Positions 22,491 through 34,981 of a DNA stretch of 64,000 nucleotides are shown here, piece after piece. Origin of the DNA: Rusavskia elegans (lineage: Eukaryota; Ascomycota; Lecanoromycetes; Teloschistales; Teloschistaceae); the NCBI GenBank assembly GCA_011316305.1, contig SAUG01000007.1, positions 62,001 to 126,000 of the forward strand, read 5' to 3'. Made by a program: the position numbers and the translations under genes. The first letter of the stretch is position 1; every line of letters begins with the position of its first letter. The notes below the pieces were generated by a model that was given only the letters and a program-made list of their open reading frames with translations, searched no databases and was not told the DNA's origin.

Positions 22491-24326
22491 ATGCTGTCAA
22501 CTTCGGATGGAGGATCTTCGGTCCAGGATTATGACCTTGGTGGACTATACCAACAGCTGAGGGAATTGGACCGCTCAGACAAACGCTTGAAAAGACAACT
22601 TTGCCATGTACACAGAGATAGACGTTTCATCCAGTCTGAAGACTCTGAACACGGCACTCTCACGGAAGGTTCACTCACGCGTGTTTCTCGGGAATCCTTC
22701 AATGCACAGTGTCAGACTCTATCTAGCTGTCAGGAACGAAATAGCAGTCGCCGTGAAACCTTACGGAATGATATCAACATATGCTCTCGTCCGCGTCTCA
22801 GGCCATTGACCATTCTGGACATGCCCGATGAGATACTCATCAGGGTATGCGAATGTGTGAAAGGCTGGGAGCCTGATGTGTTACGCTATGGGTCCACTTT
22901 TGTTCGCAGTCCTAGCAACATCAAGAATCTACGACTTACATGCTGGCGGTTGTGCAACACCAGCTCTCACCTTCTGCTTCCTTTCGTTCGCGTCGAATTG
23001 AAACAGGCGTCGGTAGAACATCTCAACACAGTTTCCCGACATCCAACCATCAGCAAAGGTGTGCGAGCTGTGAGGGTTGTGCTCGACTACTACGACTATG
23101 AGCTGGCAAATGACTTCGCGCTTTTTGCAGAATATTCTGCGGCGAATCTGGGTGACCACGCGGATTTCTTAGAGTGCATGGATTCGGAAGAATTTGAGGA
23201 TCGAGTGGGAAACAACATGGAGACCATTCGGAAGACAAGGCAGTTGGAGAACTCCTGCCTGAGCTTTGCCAGCGGTGCGGTCGATGATGCCACCTTTGGG
23301 GCCAGTCCAAGCCACCGAAAGTTACTTCAAAGGGCGCATGAGGAGTACCGGTCGCGTGCAACAGACCAGAAGCAAGTGTGCGAAAGTGGAACTTTTGTCC
23401 GCATTGTTACAGCAGCAATCGGTCGAATGCCCCGGGCGAGAAGGCTAGAATTGTGGGAACACGACGGTTATAGCGCTCCTCACTGGAAAAGAACGACTCC
23501 TCCTTGTGCAGGCGACGACGACTATTTCTTATGCTGGATGATACGTCCCATGACGTGGGATGAGGGGCGACAATGGGTGCTGGGTACGCCTCATATTGAT
23601 CTGTTAGGGTTGCCTGGCGCCGCTCACGAGGCTGGGACTTTTTTGAAGAGTCTTGAGATCAATATCACCTCGCTTCCAGAGTCACACGACGTTCTTACCG
23701 CAGAGGAGACGCGGAGTCTCTCGATGTCAGTGCAGCAGTTGAAGAACATCCAGATTAAGCTGCGAGGCTATCGAATGGCGAACCTCACGGAGCTCGGGCA
23801 CGCTCTTGACACGGCTGAATTGCAGTATCTCCGCAATTACATTGATGCTGTTCTAAACACTCACAGCATCGAAAGCCTCTCCTTAGACCTCGAATGTTTC
23901 TTGGATGAAGATACGGGACCTCTGACCGACCTCGGATCCCTGATGACCTTCAGATTGTGGGGAAACTTGGAGGAGGTTAGCTGGCGCTCTGTATCGCTGT
24001 ATCAAAAAGATATGGAACGCTTCTTTCAGCAGCTCCGGAAGCCCCTTAAATTCTTGCATCTATGTGGAGTGCATCTCCTCGACGGCTCCTGGGCCGAGAC
24101 GCTTGAGATTCTACGCACTGCTCCTACAGGTTATGAAGTCACACTATCAGGCCCGTCGGGCGCTGAATGCGAAGACCTCAGTGAGGAGGAGATAAACAAA
24201 ATATTTCGCAGTCAAAGTGGTGATTATTGGGGGAAAAGTGAGGCTGAAGATTACATAACAGGATACTCCAGGCACAACCCTCTGAAGCCTGACGAGAATG
24301 ATCACAGTGACACCTCAACCCAATAA
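22491..24326 (+). CDS. F-box protein of unknown target
   Basis: A single-exon protein of 611 residues. An F-box-like domain starts near residue 105 (PLTILDMPDEILIRVCE) and continues through IKNLRLTCWRLCNTSSHLLL, the pattern of leucines and the Pro-Asp-Glu-Ile that contacts Skp1 in SCF ubiquitin ligases. The N-terminal 100 residues are charged with a possible short coiled coil (LYQQLRELDRSDKRLKRQL). The C-terminal 440 residues show scattered leucine-rich segments without a clean repeat, as in many lineage-expanded fungal F-box proteins with unknown substrates. The acidic tail ends in a Ser/Thr-rich stretch. It is probably the substrate receptor of an SCF complex, by inference from the domain only. 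Confidence 0.75.
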   Translation: MLSTSDGGSSVQDYDLGGLYQQLRELDRSDKRLKRQLCHVHRDRRFIQSEDSEHGTLTEGSLTRVSRESFNAQCQTLSSCQERNSSRRETLRNDINICSRPRLRPLTILDMPDEILIRVCECVKGWEPDVLRYGSTFVRSPSNIKNLRLTCWRLCNTSSHLLLPFVRVELKQASVEHLNTVSRHPTISKGVRAVRVVLDYYDYELANDFALFAEYSAANLGDHADFLECMDSEEFEDRVGNNMETIRKTRQLENSCLSFASGAVDDATFGASPSHRKLLQRAHEEYRSRATDQKQVCESGTFVRIVTAAIGRMPRARRLELWEHDGYSAPHWKRTTPPCAGDDDYFLCWMIRPMTWDEGRQWVLGTPHIDLLGLPGAAHEAGTFLKSLEINITSLPESHDVLTAEETRSLSMSVQQLKNIQIKLRGYRMANLTELGHALDTAELQYLRNYIDAVLNTHSIESLSLDLECFLDEDTGPLTDLGSLMTFRLWGNLEEVSWRSVSLYQKDMERFFQQLRKPLKFLHLCGVHLLDGSWAETLEILRTAPTGYEVTLSGPSGAECEDLSEEEINKIFRSQSGDYWGKSEAEDYITGYSRHNPLKPDENDHSDTSTQ

Positions 24327-24925
24327 AGATATGGTTGCATCCAATCTTGGCTCCAGTCCTCTTGCTTCGGATCTCGTGGCAAGGTCAGTCTGAGGTTTCT
24401 GCAACGAGACGTTCTGCACTCCTTAAAGTCCAGGTAATTCTAGCCCAGTTCTTTGCCACATTCGTAAATACTTTCTCCTTCACAATCAAACTTTTCAAGA
24501 CTTCTGCATAGCCGGTTGGAACGATTCCCTAGCGTCATCACGCACTAGAACAACGCAAAAGCAACAGGCGATATGCGATGTACGACGGTTATTCAACCTT
24601 ACGTTCGTGACGTCTGATATGGGAATGGTTTCCTTTCTCAGTGCCGTTCCAGTCCACATTCCACTACTAGGTTTAGATGCTTGAAACAATTTTGGCGAAA
24701 GATCATAATTGATAGTATGCTGCTAGTCATCATACGTGGCGTATTAATCATAGCGTCACTGAGCAGAGCGCTTCTCATACCTCCCATGAGGACTCCAAGT
24801 CTATCGCAATTAGTTAGGTATGTCGCTTCATGGAATAAATCAGTTTCCATCCAACCAACATCGGTGGCATCATTGACAAAAAGACGACACCTAGACCAGA
24901 CCAGGCCAATACCGTACAAAGGGCG

Positions 24926-25664
24926 ATACCAAACCCCTATCCAATTCCGGGCACACCATACAGTATCAATTTCAACCAGCCGGACGAACGTATCCCGACC
25001 CTCGATCGTGACCATTTTATCAAGTGCAGTGGTCTCGCTTACCGCCAAATCAATAGACACATCCGAGCACACGGTGACGACCGCATCCCGAAAGGTGCCG
25101 CCTGACTGGCAGCTGTCGTACAGCATCGCTCCGGCGGTGCTGGGTGCCTTCTCTCAGAGGATGAGCCAGGAGGGGTATCGCTCGCGTCAGGCAAGCATCT
25201 CTATGACCGAGGGAGGGAATCGGGTGGGAGATTCACTCTTCACTTTGCGAATACAAAGTAACAGCGGCGGGGAGGTTAACCAGACTGCGCCTCCACCGCC
25301 TCGGATACCGAACCCCTATGCCATCGATGGCACACCATTCAGTCTCGACTTCGATGAGCAATGGGGGTAGGATAATCCCCTTGCGCGCACTGATGTCGTT
25401 GCTTGCATTCTGTCCGTAGGGAGGGCCGTGAGTGAGCGTCTTCGACAGCAAGGGGATGGCCCCAACCCATCCGTACCCGCTTACCATTTTAACGGCATCA
25501 ATCTCAACATCACAGGTGCTAGAACGCGTGTATCATACAAGGATGTGACTGCCCTTGTTTTGGCGCTTGGGACGAAGATGACATGGGATGGGTATCGTGG
25601 ACGGTCTGCGGATATCATCATGACTGAGGGCGGAGAGAGGTTTGGGCATGTATTTATGGACTAG
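24926..25664 (+). pseudogene. Decayed tandem pair of an unknown protein family
   Basis: Two diverged copies of one domain lie head to tail. Unit 1 (about 24926-25230) starts IPNPYPIPGTPYSINFNQ and ends SISMTEGGNRVG. Unit 2 (25305-25664) starts IPNPYAIDGTPFSLDF and ends DIIMTEGGERFGHVFMD with a stop. The shared frame marks (PNPY, GTP[YF]S, an R..GD element, GYR.R.A.I.MTEGG) show homology. Unit 1 changes frame near 25100 and lacks about 18 residues present in unit 2. Unit 2 is interrupted by an in-frame TAG at 25368-25370. A 53-nt GTAGGA..GTAG segment covers the stop but would shift the frame if spliced. No start codon or signal peptide is secure. Both copies are therefore probably inactive. 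I do not recognise the family. Confidence 0.6.
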
Positions 25665-26024
25665 GAAATTGTTACCTTAAACCCGTTTCGAAAGATTCAA
25701 GCAGGAATGACATCGATGCACAACCCTTTCAAAGGCAGCCAAGGTTGATCAAAGTGACACCGATAATGTGGTTTCATTGTTGCATCCTAGGGTATCCTGT
25801 CCAAAGCGCGCGCTAACAGACGCGTGAAACAGCACGTGATCTCACTGCTGTGATTGGCCGGAAGTGCTTAGCGTAGCTCAGCCTCCTGCCTCATACGTAC
25901 CTCCAGGCAACCTTCAAGATCATTAACATTCGCATGGTCCCTCAACCGTTCAAGATCCGGAGTGTCATTCCTGACTAAATCCCATCAAAGTAATAACAAA
26001 ACCATTATCCATACCTCCACCACA
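25665..26024. promoter_or_regulatory. Promoter region of the SNA3/PMP3-like gene
   Basis: This 360-bp stretch precedes the SNA3-like start. A compact group of elements lies about 170-205 bp upstream of the start: ACGCGT (25820-25825), CACGTG (25833-25838, E-box) and ATTGG (25853-25857, inverted CCAAT). Which factors bind is inference. Confidence 0.5.
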
Positions 26025-26618
26025 ATGTGCTGCACAAGCGACATCCTCCTCGGCATCCTCGCCATCATCTTCCCTCCCATAGCAGGTAACACCCCCCTCC
26101 CCTCCCCTCCCCTCCCCTCCTCTCCCCTCCCCTCCCATAACATCATCCCACTAACCCTCCCGTCCCCACCACAAGTCTGGATCAAATCCGGCCTCTGCAC
26201 CCTCGACTCCCTAATCAACATCCTCCTCTGCATGCTCGGCTACATCCCGGGCCTCCTCCACGCCTGGTACATCATCGCCAAATACCCGGAAGAAACCCCC
26301 TCGGGCGCTTACGAACCCTTCGGCGATCTCGAGAACCAGCATGTCACGTACTATTATGTGAGCGATAGCAGGAATACTAGCAATGCGGGCCTCGTGCCGC
26401 AGCACCAGCAGTATCCGAATCAGAATCGTGGCTATGGGACTGTGCAGGGGATGAGGTCGCCGGAGGTTCGCCCTCAGCCTCAGTCGAAAGCGCAGGGGCA
26501 GCCACAGCAGCAGCAGCAGGGGCAGAGACAGGGTGGGCAGGGGGGAGGAGAGGTTTCGAGTCAGGTGCCGCCGAGCTATGAGCAGGCGGTTGCGGGGGAT
26601 AATAAGATACAAAGCTAG
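26025..26618 (+). CDS. PMP3/SNA3-family small membrane protein
   Basis: Exons 26025-26085 and 26176-26618 encode 167 residues. The N-terminal half is the Pmp3 (UPF0057) proteolipid domain with two hydrophobic helices: [16 protein letters not shown] and [20 protein letters not shown]. The C-terminal half is a Gln/Pro/Gly-rich cytosolic tail ending with PPSYEQAV, a PPxY motif of the sort bound by Rsp5/NEDD4 ligases. This layout matches yeast Sna3, which traffics to the vacuole through the multivesicular body and acts as a Rsp5 adaptor. The 90-nt intron contains a (CCCCTCCCCT)-type tract. Starting at the MCCTSDIL Met is preferred because upstream residues are not part of the family. Confidence 0.9.
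   Translation: MCCTSDILLGILAIIFPPIAGNTPLPSPPLPSSPLPSHNIIPLTLPSPPQVWIKSGLCTLDSLINILLCMLGYIPGLLHAWYIIAKYPEETPSGAYEPFGDLENQHVTYYYVSDSRNTSNAGLVPQHQQYPNQNRGYGTVQGMRSPEVRPQPQSKAQGQPQQQQQGQRQGGQGGGEVSSQVPPSYEQAVAGDNKIQS
26091..26135. repeat. CCCCT-type simple repeat inside an intron
   Basis: The single intron of the SNA3-like gene holds a tract of repeated CCCCTCCCCT units. It is a pyrimidine-pure stretch of about 40 bp just downstream of the donor site. Confidence 0.7.
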
Positions 26619-27093
26619 GCGGAAGGCGTTTGAGGGAGCACGGCGCCCGAAAATTGATGATGCGGTTGCGGTGATGCATAGCGGATGTATGAGTGCTTCT
26701 TGATTTGCACAGCCGCGGTGAGATGCAGTCTATGGGGCGTAAGAGGCGGTTTGACAACATACATAAGTAGATGGAAGGCGTCAAAGACATAGTTAGCAGC
26801 AATTCTATTCAGCTGAGCGTGGGAGAAATCGACATTGATTTCCTTCAAGTCTCGATCCTAGAAATACATCTATCGAGTGCTAATAGTACAGCAACGTCTG
26901 CGAAGATGCAGTGGTATCTCTGAGCAATAAGAATCACGCCGGAGCAATCGTCATCCCGTATCGTACATCGTTCCAATGCTATGTCAGTCCTCTGCAAATT
27001 TCCTAGCATCGAGAATTCGGTCCCTGCACGTCCAAGTATGGATATGATGGCCATCATTTACAATAGCAAAGGCTGGCGGGGTCAATTGCGCCG
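26619..27093. other. Convergent intergenic region, no gene seen
   Basis: These 475 bp separate the 3' ends of the SNA3-like and GAL10 genes. Reading frames present are short and lack coding signals. Confidence 0.45.
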
Positions 27094-28635
<1,542 letters not shown>

Positions 28636-29190
28636 GGCGTCCGAGGTAGCCCTGGTTGGGCAAACGCGAGGTGATATCGGTGCAGAAAGTTTGGAACCAA
28701 CATGCAGGCAGTCAATGGCTTTTAGTCAATCCAAGGCTTGTTTCAAGGGCGCAGCTGCCATCCAGCCGCGTCAACATAAAACCCGCCTAGGTACATTAGC
28801 TCCATGCACACTGCCCCACGTTTCAACGGCGTTTGAATACGGTAATTTGCGGGGCAAGATTAGTGGCATGGAATGACATAATGCCTTATATTTATCGTGT
28901 TTGGTCGGTCAGTCGTAATCAGGGGTTCATGACAATCGACACCTCGATGTCCGATTTCGTCCCAGCGATTGCAAAGACTTTGCTGTGTAACTGCTATTTG
29001 AGCGTGCTTGCTTGAAGACATCCTCCAAAGGCACCCAGTAAAAAGGGGTTCATCAGTGGGTGGTGGACAGATCAAGCCTCTAGAATCCGCTTCGACTGAA
29101 GAGAATCGAGTCGTCCAACAGAAGACAAAGTCGAGACCTACTTGATTCAAATTGTTCACAGCGATACTGTGTAAGCCTTAGTCTCGGTTT
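28636..29190. promoter_or_regulatory. Divergent promoter, GAL10 and quinone oxidoreductase
   Basis: A 555-bp interval between divergent start codons. It includes a short GCGTTTG..ACGGTAATTTGCGGGG segment and, at 28914-28972, copy E (diverged) of the dispersed intergenic repeat. No coding stretch was found. Confidence 0.5.
28914..28972 (+). repeat. Dispersed intergenic repeat, diverged copy E
   Basis: Aligns without gaps to the family over about 35 bp upstream of, and including, ACCTCGAT; the core GGTACC reads GACACC here. Downstream it shares CGATTGC with copy D. It lies 219 bp before the quinone oxidoreductase start, in the same orientation as copy B behind that gene. Confidence 0.4.
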
Positions 29191-30506
29191 ATGTCTTTTA
29201 CTGCCAGACTCTCAGTCAATCTCAACATCCGGCAGGTAAATTCCATAGCCCCTAGAGTCTCAGCTCTCAGTCGTCAATTGAGTCCCTGTCCACTCCACAC
29301 AATGGCTCCAGTCCCCAAGATGATGAAAGCCGTCCAGATCGAGAAGACTGGCGGCACCGAAGTGCTTCAATACAAAAACATTCCCGTGCCTTCACCAAAA
29401 GACAAAGAACTTCTCATCAGCAACGAATTCATCGGTGTCAACTACATCGATACCTATTTCCGGACCGGACTTTATCCCAATCCTAAACCAATGATCCTCG
29501 GTCGTGAAGCGTCAGGAACTGTCGCCGCTTTGGGATCTCAAGTCCCCAAGTCTTTGGGCTTCGCGAATGGCGATCGAGTCGTATATATGGGTACTTCGGC
29601 CTACGCACAGTACACCGCTTGTCCTGCCGAGAAGGTTATGAAGATCCCCGAAGGCATTACCTCGTCGGATGCCTGTGCGGCTTTCCTGCAAGGCCTGACG
29701 GCATTGACCTTGGTGGAGGAGACGCACAAAGTCCAGTCTGGCGACTGGATCCTCGTGCTTGCGGCTACTGGCGGTGTTGGGGGATGGTTATGTCAAATAC
29801 TCCGGGCGAAGGGAGCAAAGACAATAGGTACCGTTGGCAGCGAGGGGAAAGTCGATATAGCGAAAGAACAAGGAGCCGATGTAGTCGTAATCGACCGACC
29901 AGGCCAGGGAGACGTGCTTAAGACGGTAAAGGAGTGTACTGACGGTCAGGGAGTTGCAGCTGTCTTTGACGGCGTGGGAAAGGATACGTTCGAAAGGAGT
30001 CTTGAGTGTGTTGCAAGGAAAGGAACGTACGTATCTGCAGAGATGATTTCAGGCCCATACTCTTCTGTCCACATTTACTGGAATGAAGCTGCTAACCCGA
30101 GCCGAGTTTCAACAGGGTCGCAAGCTTCGGCAACGCCAGTGGAGCAGTGGAGCCCTTCTTGATCTCGTGAGTGACCTCAATCAAGTGCACCAAAAAATCT
30201 AAAAGTCTCTGCTGACAATAAACCAGTAAACTATCCGCAAAAAACGCAAAGGTCGCAAGGCCAACACTCTTCAATTACCTTTTCACACGAGAGGAGCTCG
30301 AGCATTATTCGGCCAAGCTTTTCAAAATGATGATCAATGAGAAATTCAGTGTCCGGATCCATGACACCTACCCCTTGGAGCACGTTGCAAGAGCACATAC
30401 TGTAAATTTTCCCCTACCAGCATGCTATGAAGGGGTAGGGATACTGACGTTGATGTAGGATATCGAAAGTCGAAAGACGATGGGCAAGCTACTCCTAAAA
30501 CCATGA
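29191..30506 (+). CDS. NAD(P)H quinone oxidoreductase (zeta-crystallin type)
   Basis: A medium-chain dehydrogenase/reductase of the QOR subfamily, which reduces quinones with NADPH without zinc. Exons 29191-30026, 30116-30166, 30227-30401 and 30459-30506 give 369 residues. Visible features are the GroES-like N-terminal fold (GVNYIDTYFRTGLYP, GREASGTVAALG) and the nucleotide-binding motif AATGGVGGWLCQ. Then come VFDGVGKDTFERSLE and a C-terminal family block, FNYLFTREELEHYSAKLF. The catalytic zinc cysteines of alcohol dehydrogenases are absent, as expected for QOR. Residues 1-37 are basic and look like a mitochondrial presequence; a cytosolic form could start at MAPVPKMMKAV. The gene is flanked by direct copies (E and B) of the dispersed repeat. 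Confidence 0.92.
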
Positions 30507-30990
30507 CTTGCCACCATTCATACCGGCTCATCGTGTGGAACATCAATCGCAATGGGGGCCGTGGAGCAGTCGGTACCTCGATAAGGGAATGTCGTTATAA
30601 CAATTGGGTAGCTATTACTGTACAGCTGTAAGCGTATAATCACTGACGTAACTATGGCGATAGTGAGATAAAACGGTACTTGACTCTTACCTTGGGGACT
30701 TATTTAGTGGTTTGGGTGTGGTCTACATTGCGATTGAGTTTTGGCATGATGAGACCGGTAGGATTGAAAGCAATCTGCACTTTTTGAAATGAAAGTTTCC
30801 GTTTTCTTTCTGCTCGTTCCTTGGCTAACTATACTTCCCTGTCTCGATTTCTTGGTCACTACTTAGCCTGATGTTATGTGAAAATTCGCACGATAAACCA
30901 TCGCCGACTACCAGGATGAATCACCATCGGAGTCTCTACCTAATCGCTCATAAGACTTCTCGGAAAACTAGACGTCCCAAGCCCGATCAT
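30507..30990. other. Convergent intergenic region with repeat copy B
   Basis: Between the 3' ends of the quinone oxidoreductase and ARB1 genes. Copy B of the dispersed repeat lies 42 bp after the first stop codon. The rest is AT-rich, with no coding character. Confidence 0.5.
30548..30607 (+). repeat. Dispersed intergenic repeat, copy B
   Basis: A roughly 60-bp sequence with core GTCGGTACCTCGATAAGGGA followed by ATGTCGTTATAACAATTGG. It matches copy C over about 60 bp: shared CGCA, GCCGT, AGTCGGTACCTCGATA, TCGTT and CAATTG elements at the same spacing. Confidence 0.7.
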
Positions 30991-32855
30991 TTACCAAGTG
31001 TCTTCAATATCTTCGCCATTGATATCGTCCCCACGGGGCGCTGCAGGGTTTGCCATATCATCTTCGTCCTCACCAACAACCTCTTCTAATGCCGATGTGA
31101 TCATACTCTTCTCTCTTGGAGGTAGCGGCTCATCCTCTGGCACTCTCCAGCCAATGAGGCGCTCATTGGGGATCGATCCATAGAAAGAACAGAAAACCCC
31201 AGAAATGTTGTCGAAGAACTTGAGTCCGAAGCTGAGGTCGTGGACGGTGGTTTCAAATTTCATGCCTAAGAAACATGTGTCTAGCACGTAGTCCTCTACG
31301 AAGAACTCATAGACTTCCATTGTAGTAGACTTTCCTTCCGCTAGTCTTTCCTCTGGAGTAAGATCCTTGAAGGGTTTGAATGGTGGATCCCAGGATTTTG
31401 CCTTCAATCGGCCGAGTGGACTGAGCCCTTTGGCTGCTGGATGCTTCCCGTAGAACCTCTTGACCCCCTCGTCGGCACGTAAAAGCTCGGTAACCTCCAG
31501 GCAAGCGGTGTAGACCTTCAACGTCTCGAGGCTGTGGGCGGCATTCTGGTCTCTGTAACGCTTCGTGATTTCGTCAGAGGCTTGTGCTGCAAGACCGATT
31601 TTGAATGTACGATGTGCGACCTCCGGACTCATCCCTGCATAGCTCTCAGCGTCAGGTGCCCAATCTGGGTTCTTCGCGTATGTTCCTTGGAATATTCCAC
31701 CGAAGATCTCCGAACAAGCTGTTTGGAAGTCCCCTGGGAAGTACGATTGAGCCTTCATTGTTTTTGGAAGTTCCTGGTCCGTCAGATCGCAGATAGCACG
31801 AGCCGCGTGAATTTGAGACTTGTATTCCGGGCAGACGTCGTGATGCAGGAGGTAATTCAAGAAATTGCGGATGATATTTGTCTTTGCTTGCACATCCTTC
31901 ACGGCGTTGACCGAGGATAGGTAGTAGAGTTGGGGGACCCTTGAGGAACTATGGACTCTCGTCAGCTCAATCCTTATATCCATCGGTCTAATCGCCATGC
32001 ATAGGGAGGTAACAGAGGCCCATTCCACCAGTCGAAGGGATAATAAGATCTGCGCGCGACTCACAAAAATGCTTTTGCACATCCCTCGAAATCGACCTCG
32101 AAGACCTTTTCCCCACCATGTTTGTCGACGTCAACGAAGTGCGTAGCTTTCATAAGTGCAATGTCTGCTGCACTCATATCGGACATGGTCGTAGCATCCA
32201 AGCCACCGGAAAACTGTTTCGGTCCCGCCGAGATACCACCGAGAGAAAGGTATTTATCAAAGACATCCTTCTTGATTGAGTCCATGTTCCTACGGGCGCA
32301 GTAGCGCTGAATGGCAACCTCAATGCGTTGGGAGAATGGTATTTCGGGGTCATAAAGGTCCTTCTCTACTTCGTGTTCAGCCGGCGTAAGGGGTGCATCC
32401 ACGTAGAATTCTTCGAATCCCGTCGGTGCTGTCAAGCCTCTCCGGCTCTTAGGCTTTTTCTTGCTCTTGCTTTTCTTTTTTGCAGCACCAACGCCCATCG
32501 CCGTTGACTCCCCAGCAGCGGCGGCCTCTGCGCCAACTGACAGCTGCTGGGTTCCATTGGTGTTGCCCTCGGTCTTATGGTTTGGCTCTGAGTGGGAAGG
32601 TTCGGGACTTCCGCTCGCCTCATTGTTATCTGGAGTGCCTGCGTATCCTGCGTCCGCGGGTGCCAGAAGATTTGGATCAACAGTAAAGGTTCTGCCCTCA
32701 CTGGGCGACGAAGTAACTCCTCCCCCTCCATGGGTCAAATGGTTGTGGGCAAAATCTGCTATGTCATTGACAGCGTTTCGGACTGCCGGAAGATCTGTCT
32801 CCCGACGACTGGCACCATTGCCGGTGGATGCATCCATTTCTTGTAGATAGACCAT
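30991..32855 (-). CDS. ARB1: Argonaute siRNA chaperone subunit Arb1
   Basis: Arb1 with Arb2 forms the ARC complex, which holds Argonaute with duplex siRNA and feeds RNAi-directed heterochromatin in fission yeast. Exons 32855-32065 and 31948-30991 (116-nt intron, GTGAGT..CATAG) give 582 residues. The disordered N-terminus (1-140) has a lysine-rich patch (AAKKKSKSKKKPKSRRG). The conserved Arb1 domain follows, with TGFEEFYVDAPLTPAEH, PFSQRIEVAIQRYCARRNMD and KYLSLGGISAGPKQFSGGL. Later blocks include VYEFFVEDYVLDTCFLGM and LIGWRVPEDEPLPPRE. The acidic C-terminus ends NGEDIEDTW. The Met of MVYLQEMDA is the first ATG in frame. Its presence implies a functional nuclear RNAi branch, although Argonaute itself is not in this window. 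Confidence 0.92.
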
Positions 32856-33832
32856 TCTGGTGGTCGTATTGGTTTGTGTCAGAAGCAAAGAAAGTTTGAG
32901 AGTAAAGAAAAGAGACGTCGGAGATGAACAGGATGTAAGCCGAGGAGTTGGTAGATAATACGACTAGTTAATTAGAAGTGATTACAATGCAAATATCATC
33001 TGCTGAGGCCTTGCCTCGAGAATTGATTGAGTCGAAGTGGAAAGTCAGTGAATTGTTCGTGTACAAGGACAGTGAAAATGAGATCGCTTCACTTTCATGC
33101 CAAGCCTCACAAACATGCTGCGGTGAGGTACACCTTCAATTCTGCAGGCGGGTTTGCTCGTCTGCTTGAAGCAAATACATATCATGTCAATCCTCAATCA
33201 GGTGTCCATGTCAGGCCCTTTACAGAAATCACTCTGCAATGTCCCGCCGTTCATGACCCCACCACGCACCATGGGCCGTACAGTAGTCGGTACCTCGATA
33301 TGGGGGATATCGTTCTACCAATTGCTTTAATGTCACTGGCGATTGGACCAACCGCCTTGGTGGTACATGGAAACGGTAGTCAACTCTGGGATACTTTTCT
33401 CGTGAATATTTGTATCGCGATAGACCATGACACAACGAGCCATTGCAGGCGGGTTATATATATACTAGTGGCATTGAAACATCCGCATGCGAGGCATGGG
33501 ACATGAATTATTGGCGCGCACGTGGGATGTACGTCAATTTGTTATCTTGAGTTTCGGATCTACCCGGATGACCCCTTGCGCTAACCGAATGTGGGCGGAC
33601 TGAAAGGCTGAGCAATCTCAAGTTCTCGTTTGAAACCCAACAGTCTTGCTCCAGGACGCGTACGCTTTACGACTTGTCAAAGACACGGCCACGTTCGCCT
33701 TGGCAGGCACTCGCCTCCAAATCTGTGTTACAGCCTTTTCTTTCCGTCATTTCCGTCAAGGCCTTCAAATACTCCGTCGCCATGCACATCAATCCTCCGA
33801 CGTAGTCTATCCCAAAATTTTCCTTACTACAC
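32856..33832. promoter_or_regulatory. Divergent region, ARB1 and IPMK genes, with repeat copy C
   Basis: A 977-bp non-coding interval. Features are copy C of the dispersed repeat (33265-33325), two TGCAGGCGGGTT 12-mers (near 33145 and 33446) and a CACGTG E-box in GCGCGCACGTGGGA near 33519. No credible open reading frame is present. Confidence 0.5.
33265..33325 (+). repeat. Dispersed intergenic repeat, copy C
   Basis: Core AGTCGGTACCTCGATATGGG with flanks CGCACCATGGGCCGTACAGT on the left and ATATCGTTCTACCAATTGC on the right. Same orientation as copy B and about 75-80 percent similar by eye over 60 bp. Confidence 0.7.
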
Positions 33833-34981
33833 ATGGCGCAGAAATCATACCGAAAGTCGCAGCTAATCGCATTCGACAATGTCGCTGCCGGCCAGTAAGT
33901 CTGCCCTACTACTCCTCTCCCAAATTTGAAGGACTCCAGGCCTTAAATGTTACCACTCAACAAGGCTGACAAATTTGGGAACAGTGACGGTGTTCTCTCC
34001 GATGCTTCCGGAGCCGTGGTCATCAAGCCTTGCAGCCAAGCAGAAGTCGACTTCTATCATTCCATAACTGGGGGTGAACACTCTCGTTTCGCAACATTCA
34101 TTCCTACCTTCATGGGCACCCTGGAGCTCAACTCGGAATCCGACCCGGCAGCTGCCGTCGCACGCACAGCAATCATGAACCCCACCGAGGCAGGCCAATC
34201 CATCACCGGGTCTCCACACGCGATCCCAAATGCGCCCGTCGTCGAGAAAGCCTGGGCTCCCTCCAACGGCGGCAAAATCAAAACGGACCTCGCCATCGTC
34301 TTGGAGAACATCGCAGCCCCTTTCCAAAAACCCAACATCTTAGACGTCAAGCTGGGCGCAAGGTTATGGGACGATAACGCACCGCCAGCAAAGCGTGCGA
34401 AACTCGACAAAGTCGCCGAGGAAACCACCAGCAAGTCTCTAGGTCTCCGCATCGCCGGCATGCGCACATGGCAGGGTGCAGCGGCATCAGCCGGCAGCAA
34501 CGGCATTTCAAAGGACGGCTATAGGCTGTACGACAAACACTACGGCAGAACGTTGACGACCAAAACCATCCGCCAAGGCTTCGAAGACTACTTCTTGCTG
34601 GAAAGGGGCGGTGCCATTGCTATAAAGAGTCCGCTGAGCGTAGTCGTCAAGCGCTTTCTCGAGGATCTCATGGAACTCAAATCCGCCCTTGAGAATGAGG
34701 AAAGCAGGATGTACAGCGCCAGTCTTCTGTTCGTCTACGAAGGTAACAGGGACGCTCTGGTGGATGCACTTGCTCGCGAGCGAGAGAAGCCTGCGAATGG
34801 CATTAATGGTGACGAAGTGTCCGAGGAGGAAGATGATGAGCAGCAGATGCCTGCTGTGCAGGGCTTGAAGCTTATTGATTTCGCCCATGCGGAATGGACA
34901 CCCGGTCAAGGCCCTGACGAAAACCTGTTGCAGGGCTTGCGGTATACTATTGAGGTTTTGGAAGGGCTTTTGGAAGCTTGA
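33833..34981 (+). CDS. Inositol polyphosphate multikinase (IPMK/Arg82)
   Basis: Phosphorylates inositol trisphosphate to tetra- and pentakisphosphate and, in yeast (Arg82/Ipk2), also serves transcriptional control. Exons 33833-33894 and 33985-34981 (90-nt intron) give 352 residues. The first exon encodes MAQKSYRKSQLIAFDNVAAG, and the junction yields GHDGVLSDASG. The inositol polyphosphate kinase signature PxxxDxKxG is present as PNILDVKLG. The SLGLRIAGMR block and the metal-binding LIDFAHAEW near the C-terminus are also conserved. A Glu/Asp-rich insertion (EVSEEEDDEQQ) before the last motif is typical of the IPMK branch. All active-site motifs are intact. Confidence 0.93.

Noticed and set aside
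25368..25420. 53-nt GTAGGA..GTAG segment as an intron covering the stop codon in unit 2
   Set aside because: Its length is not a multiple of three and the downstream frame would be lost, so it does not rescue the gene.
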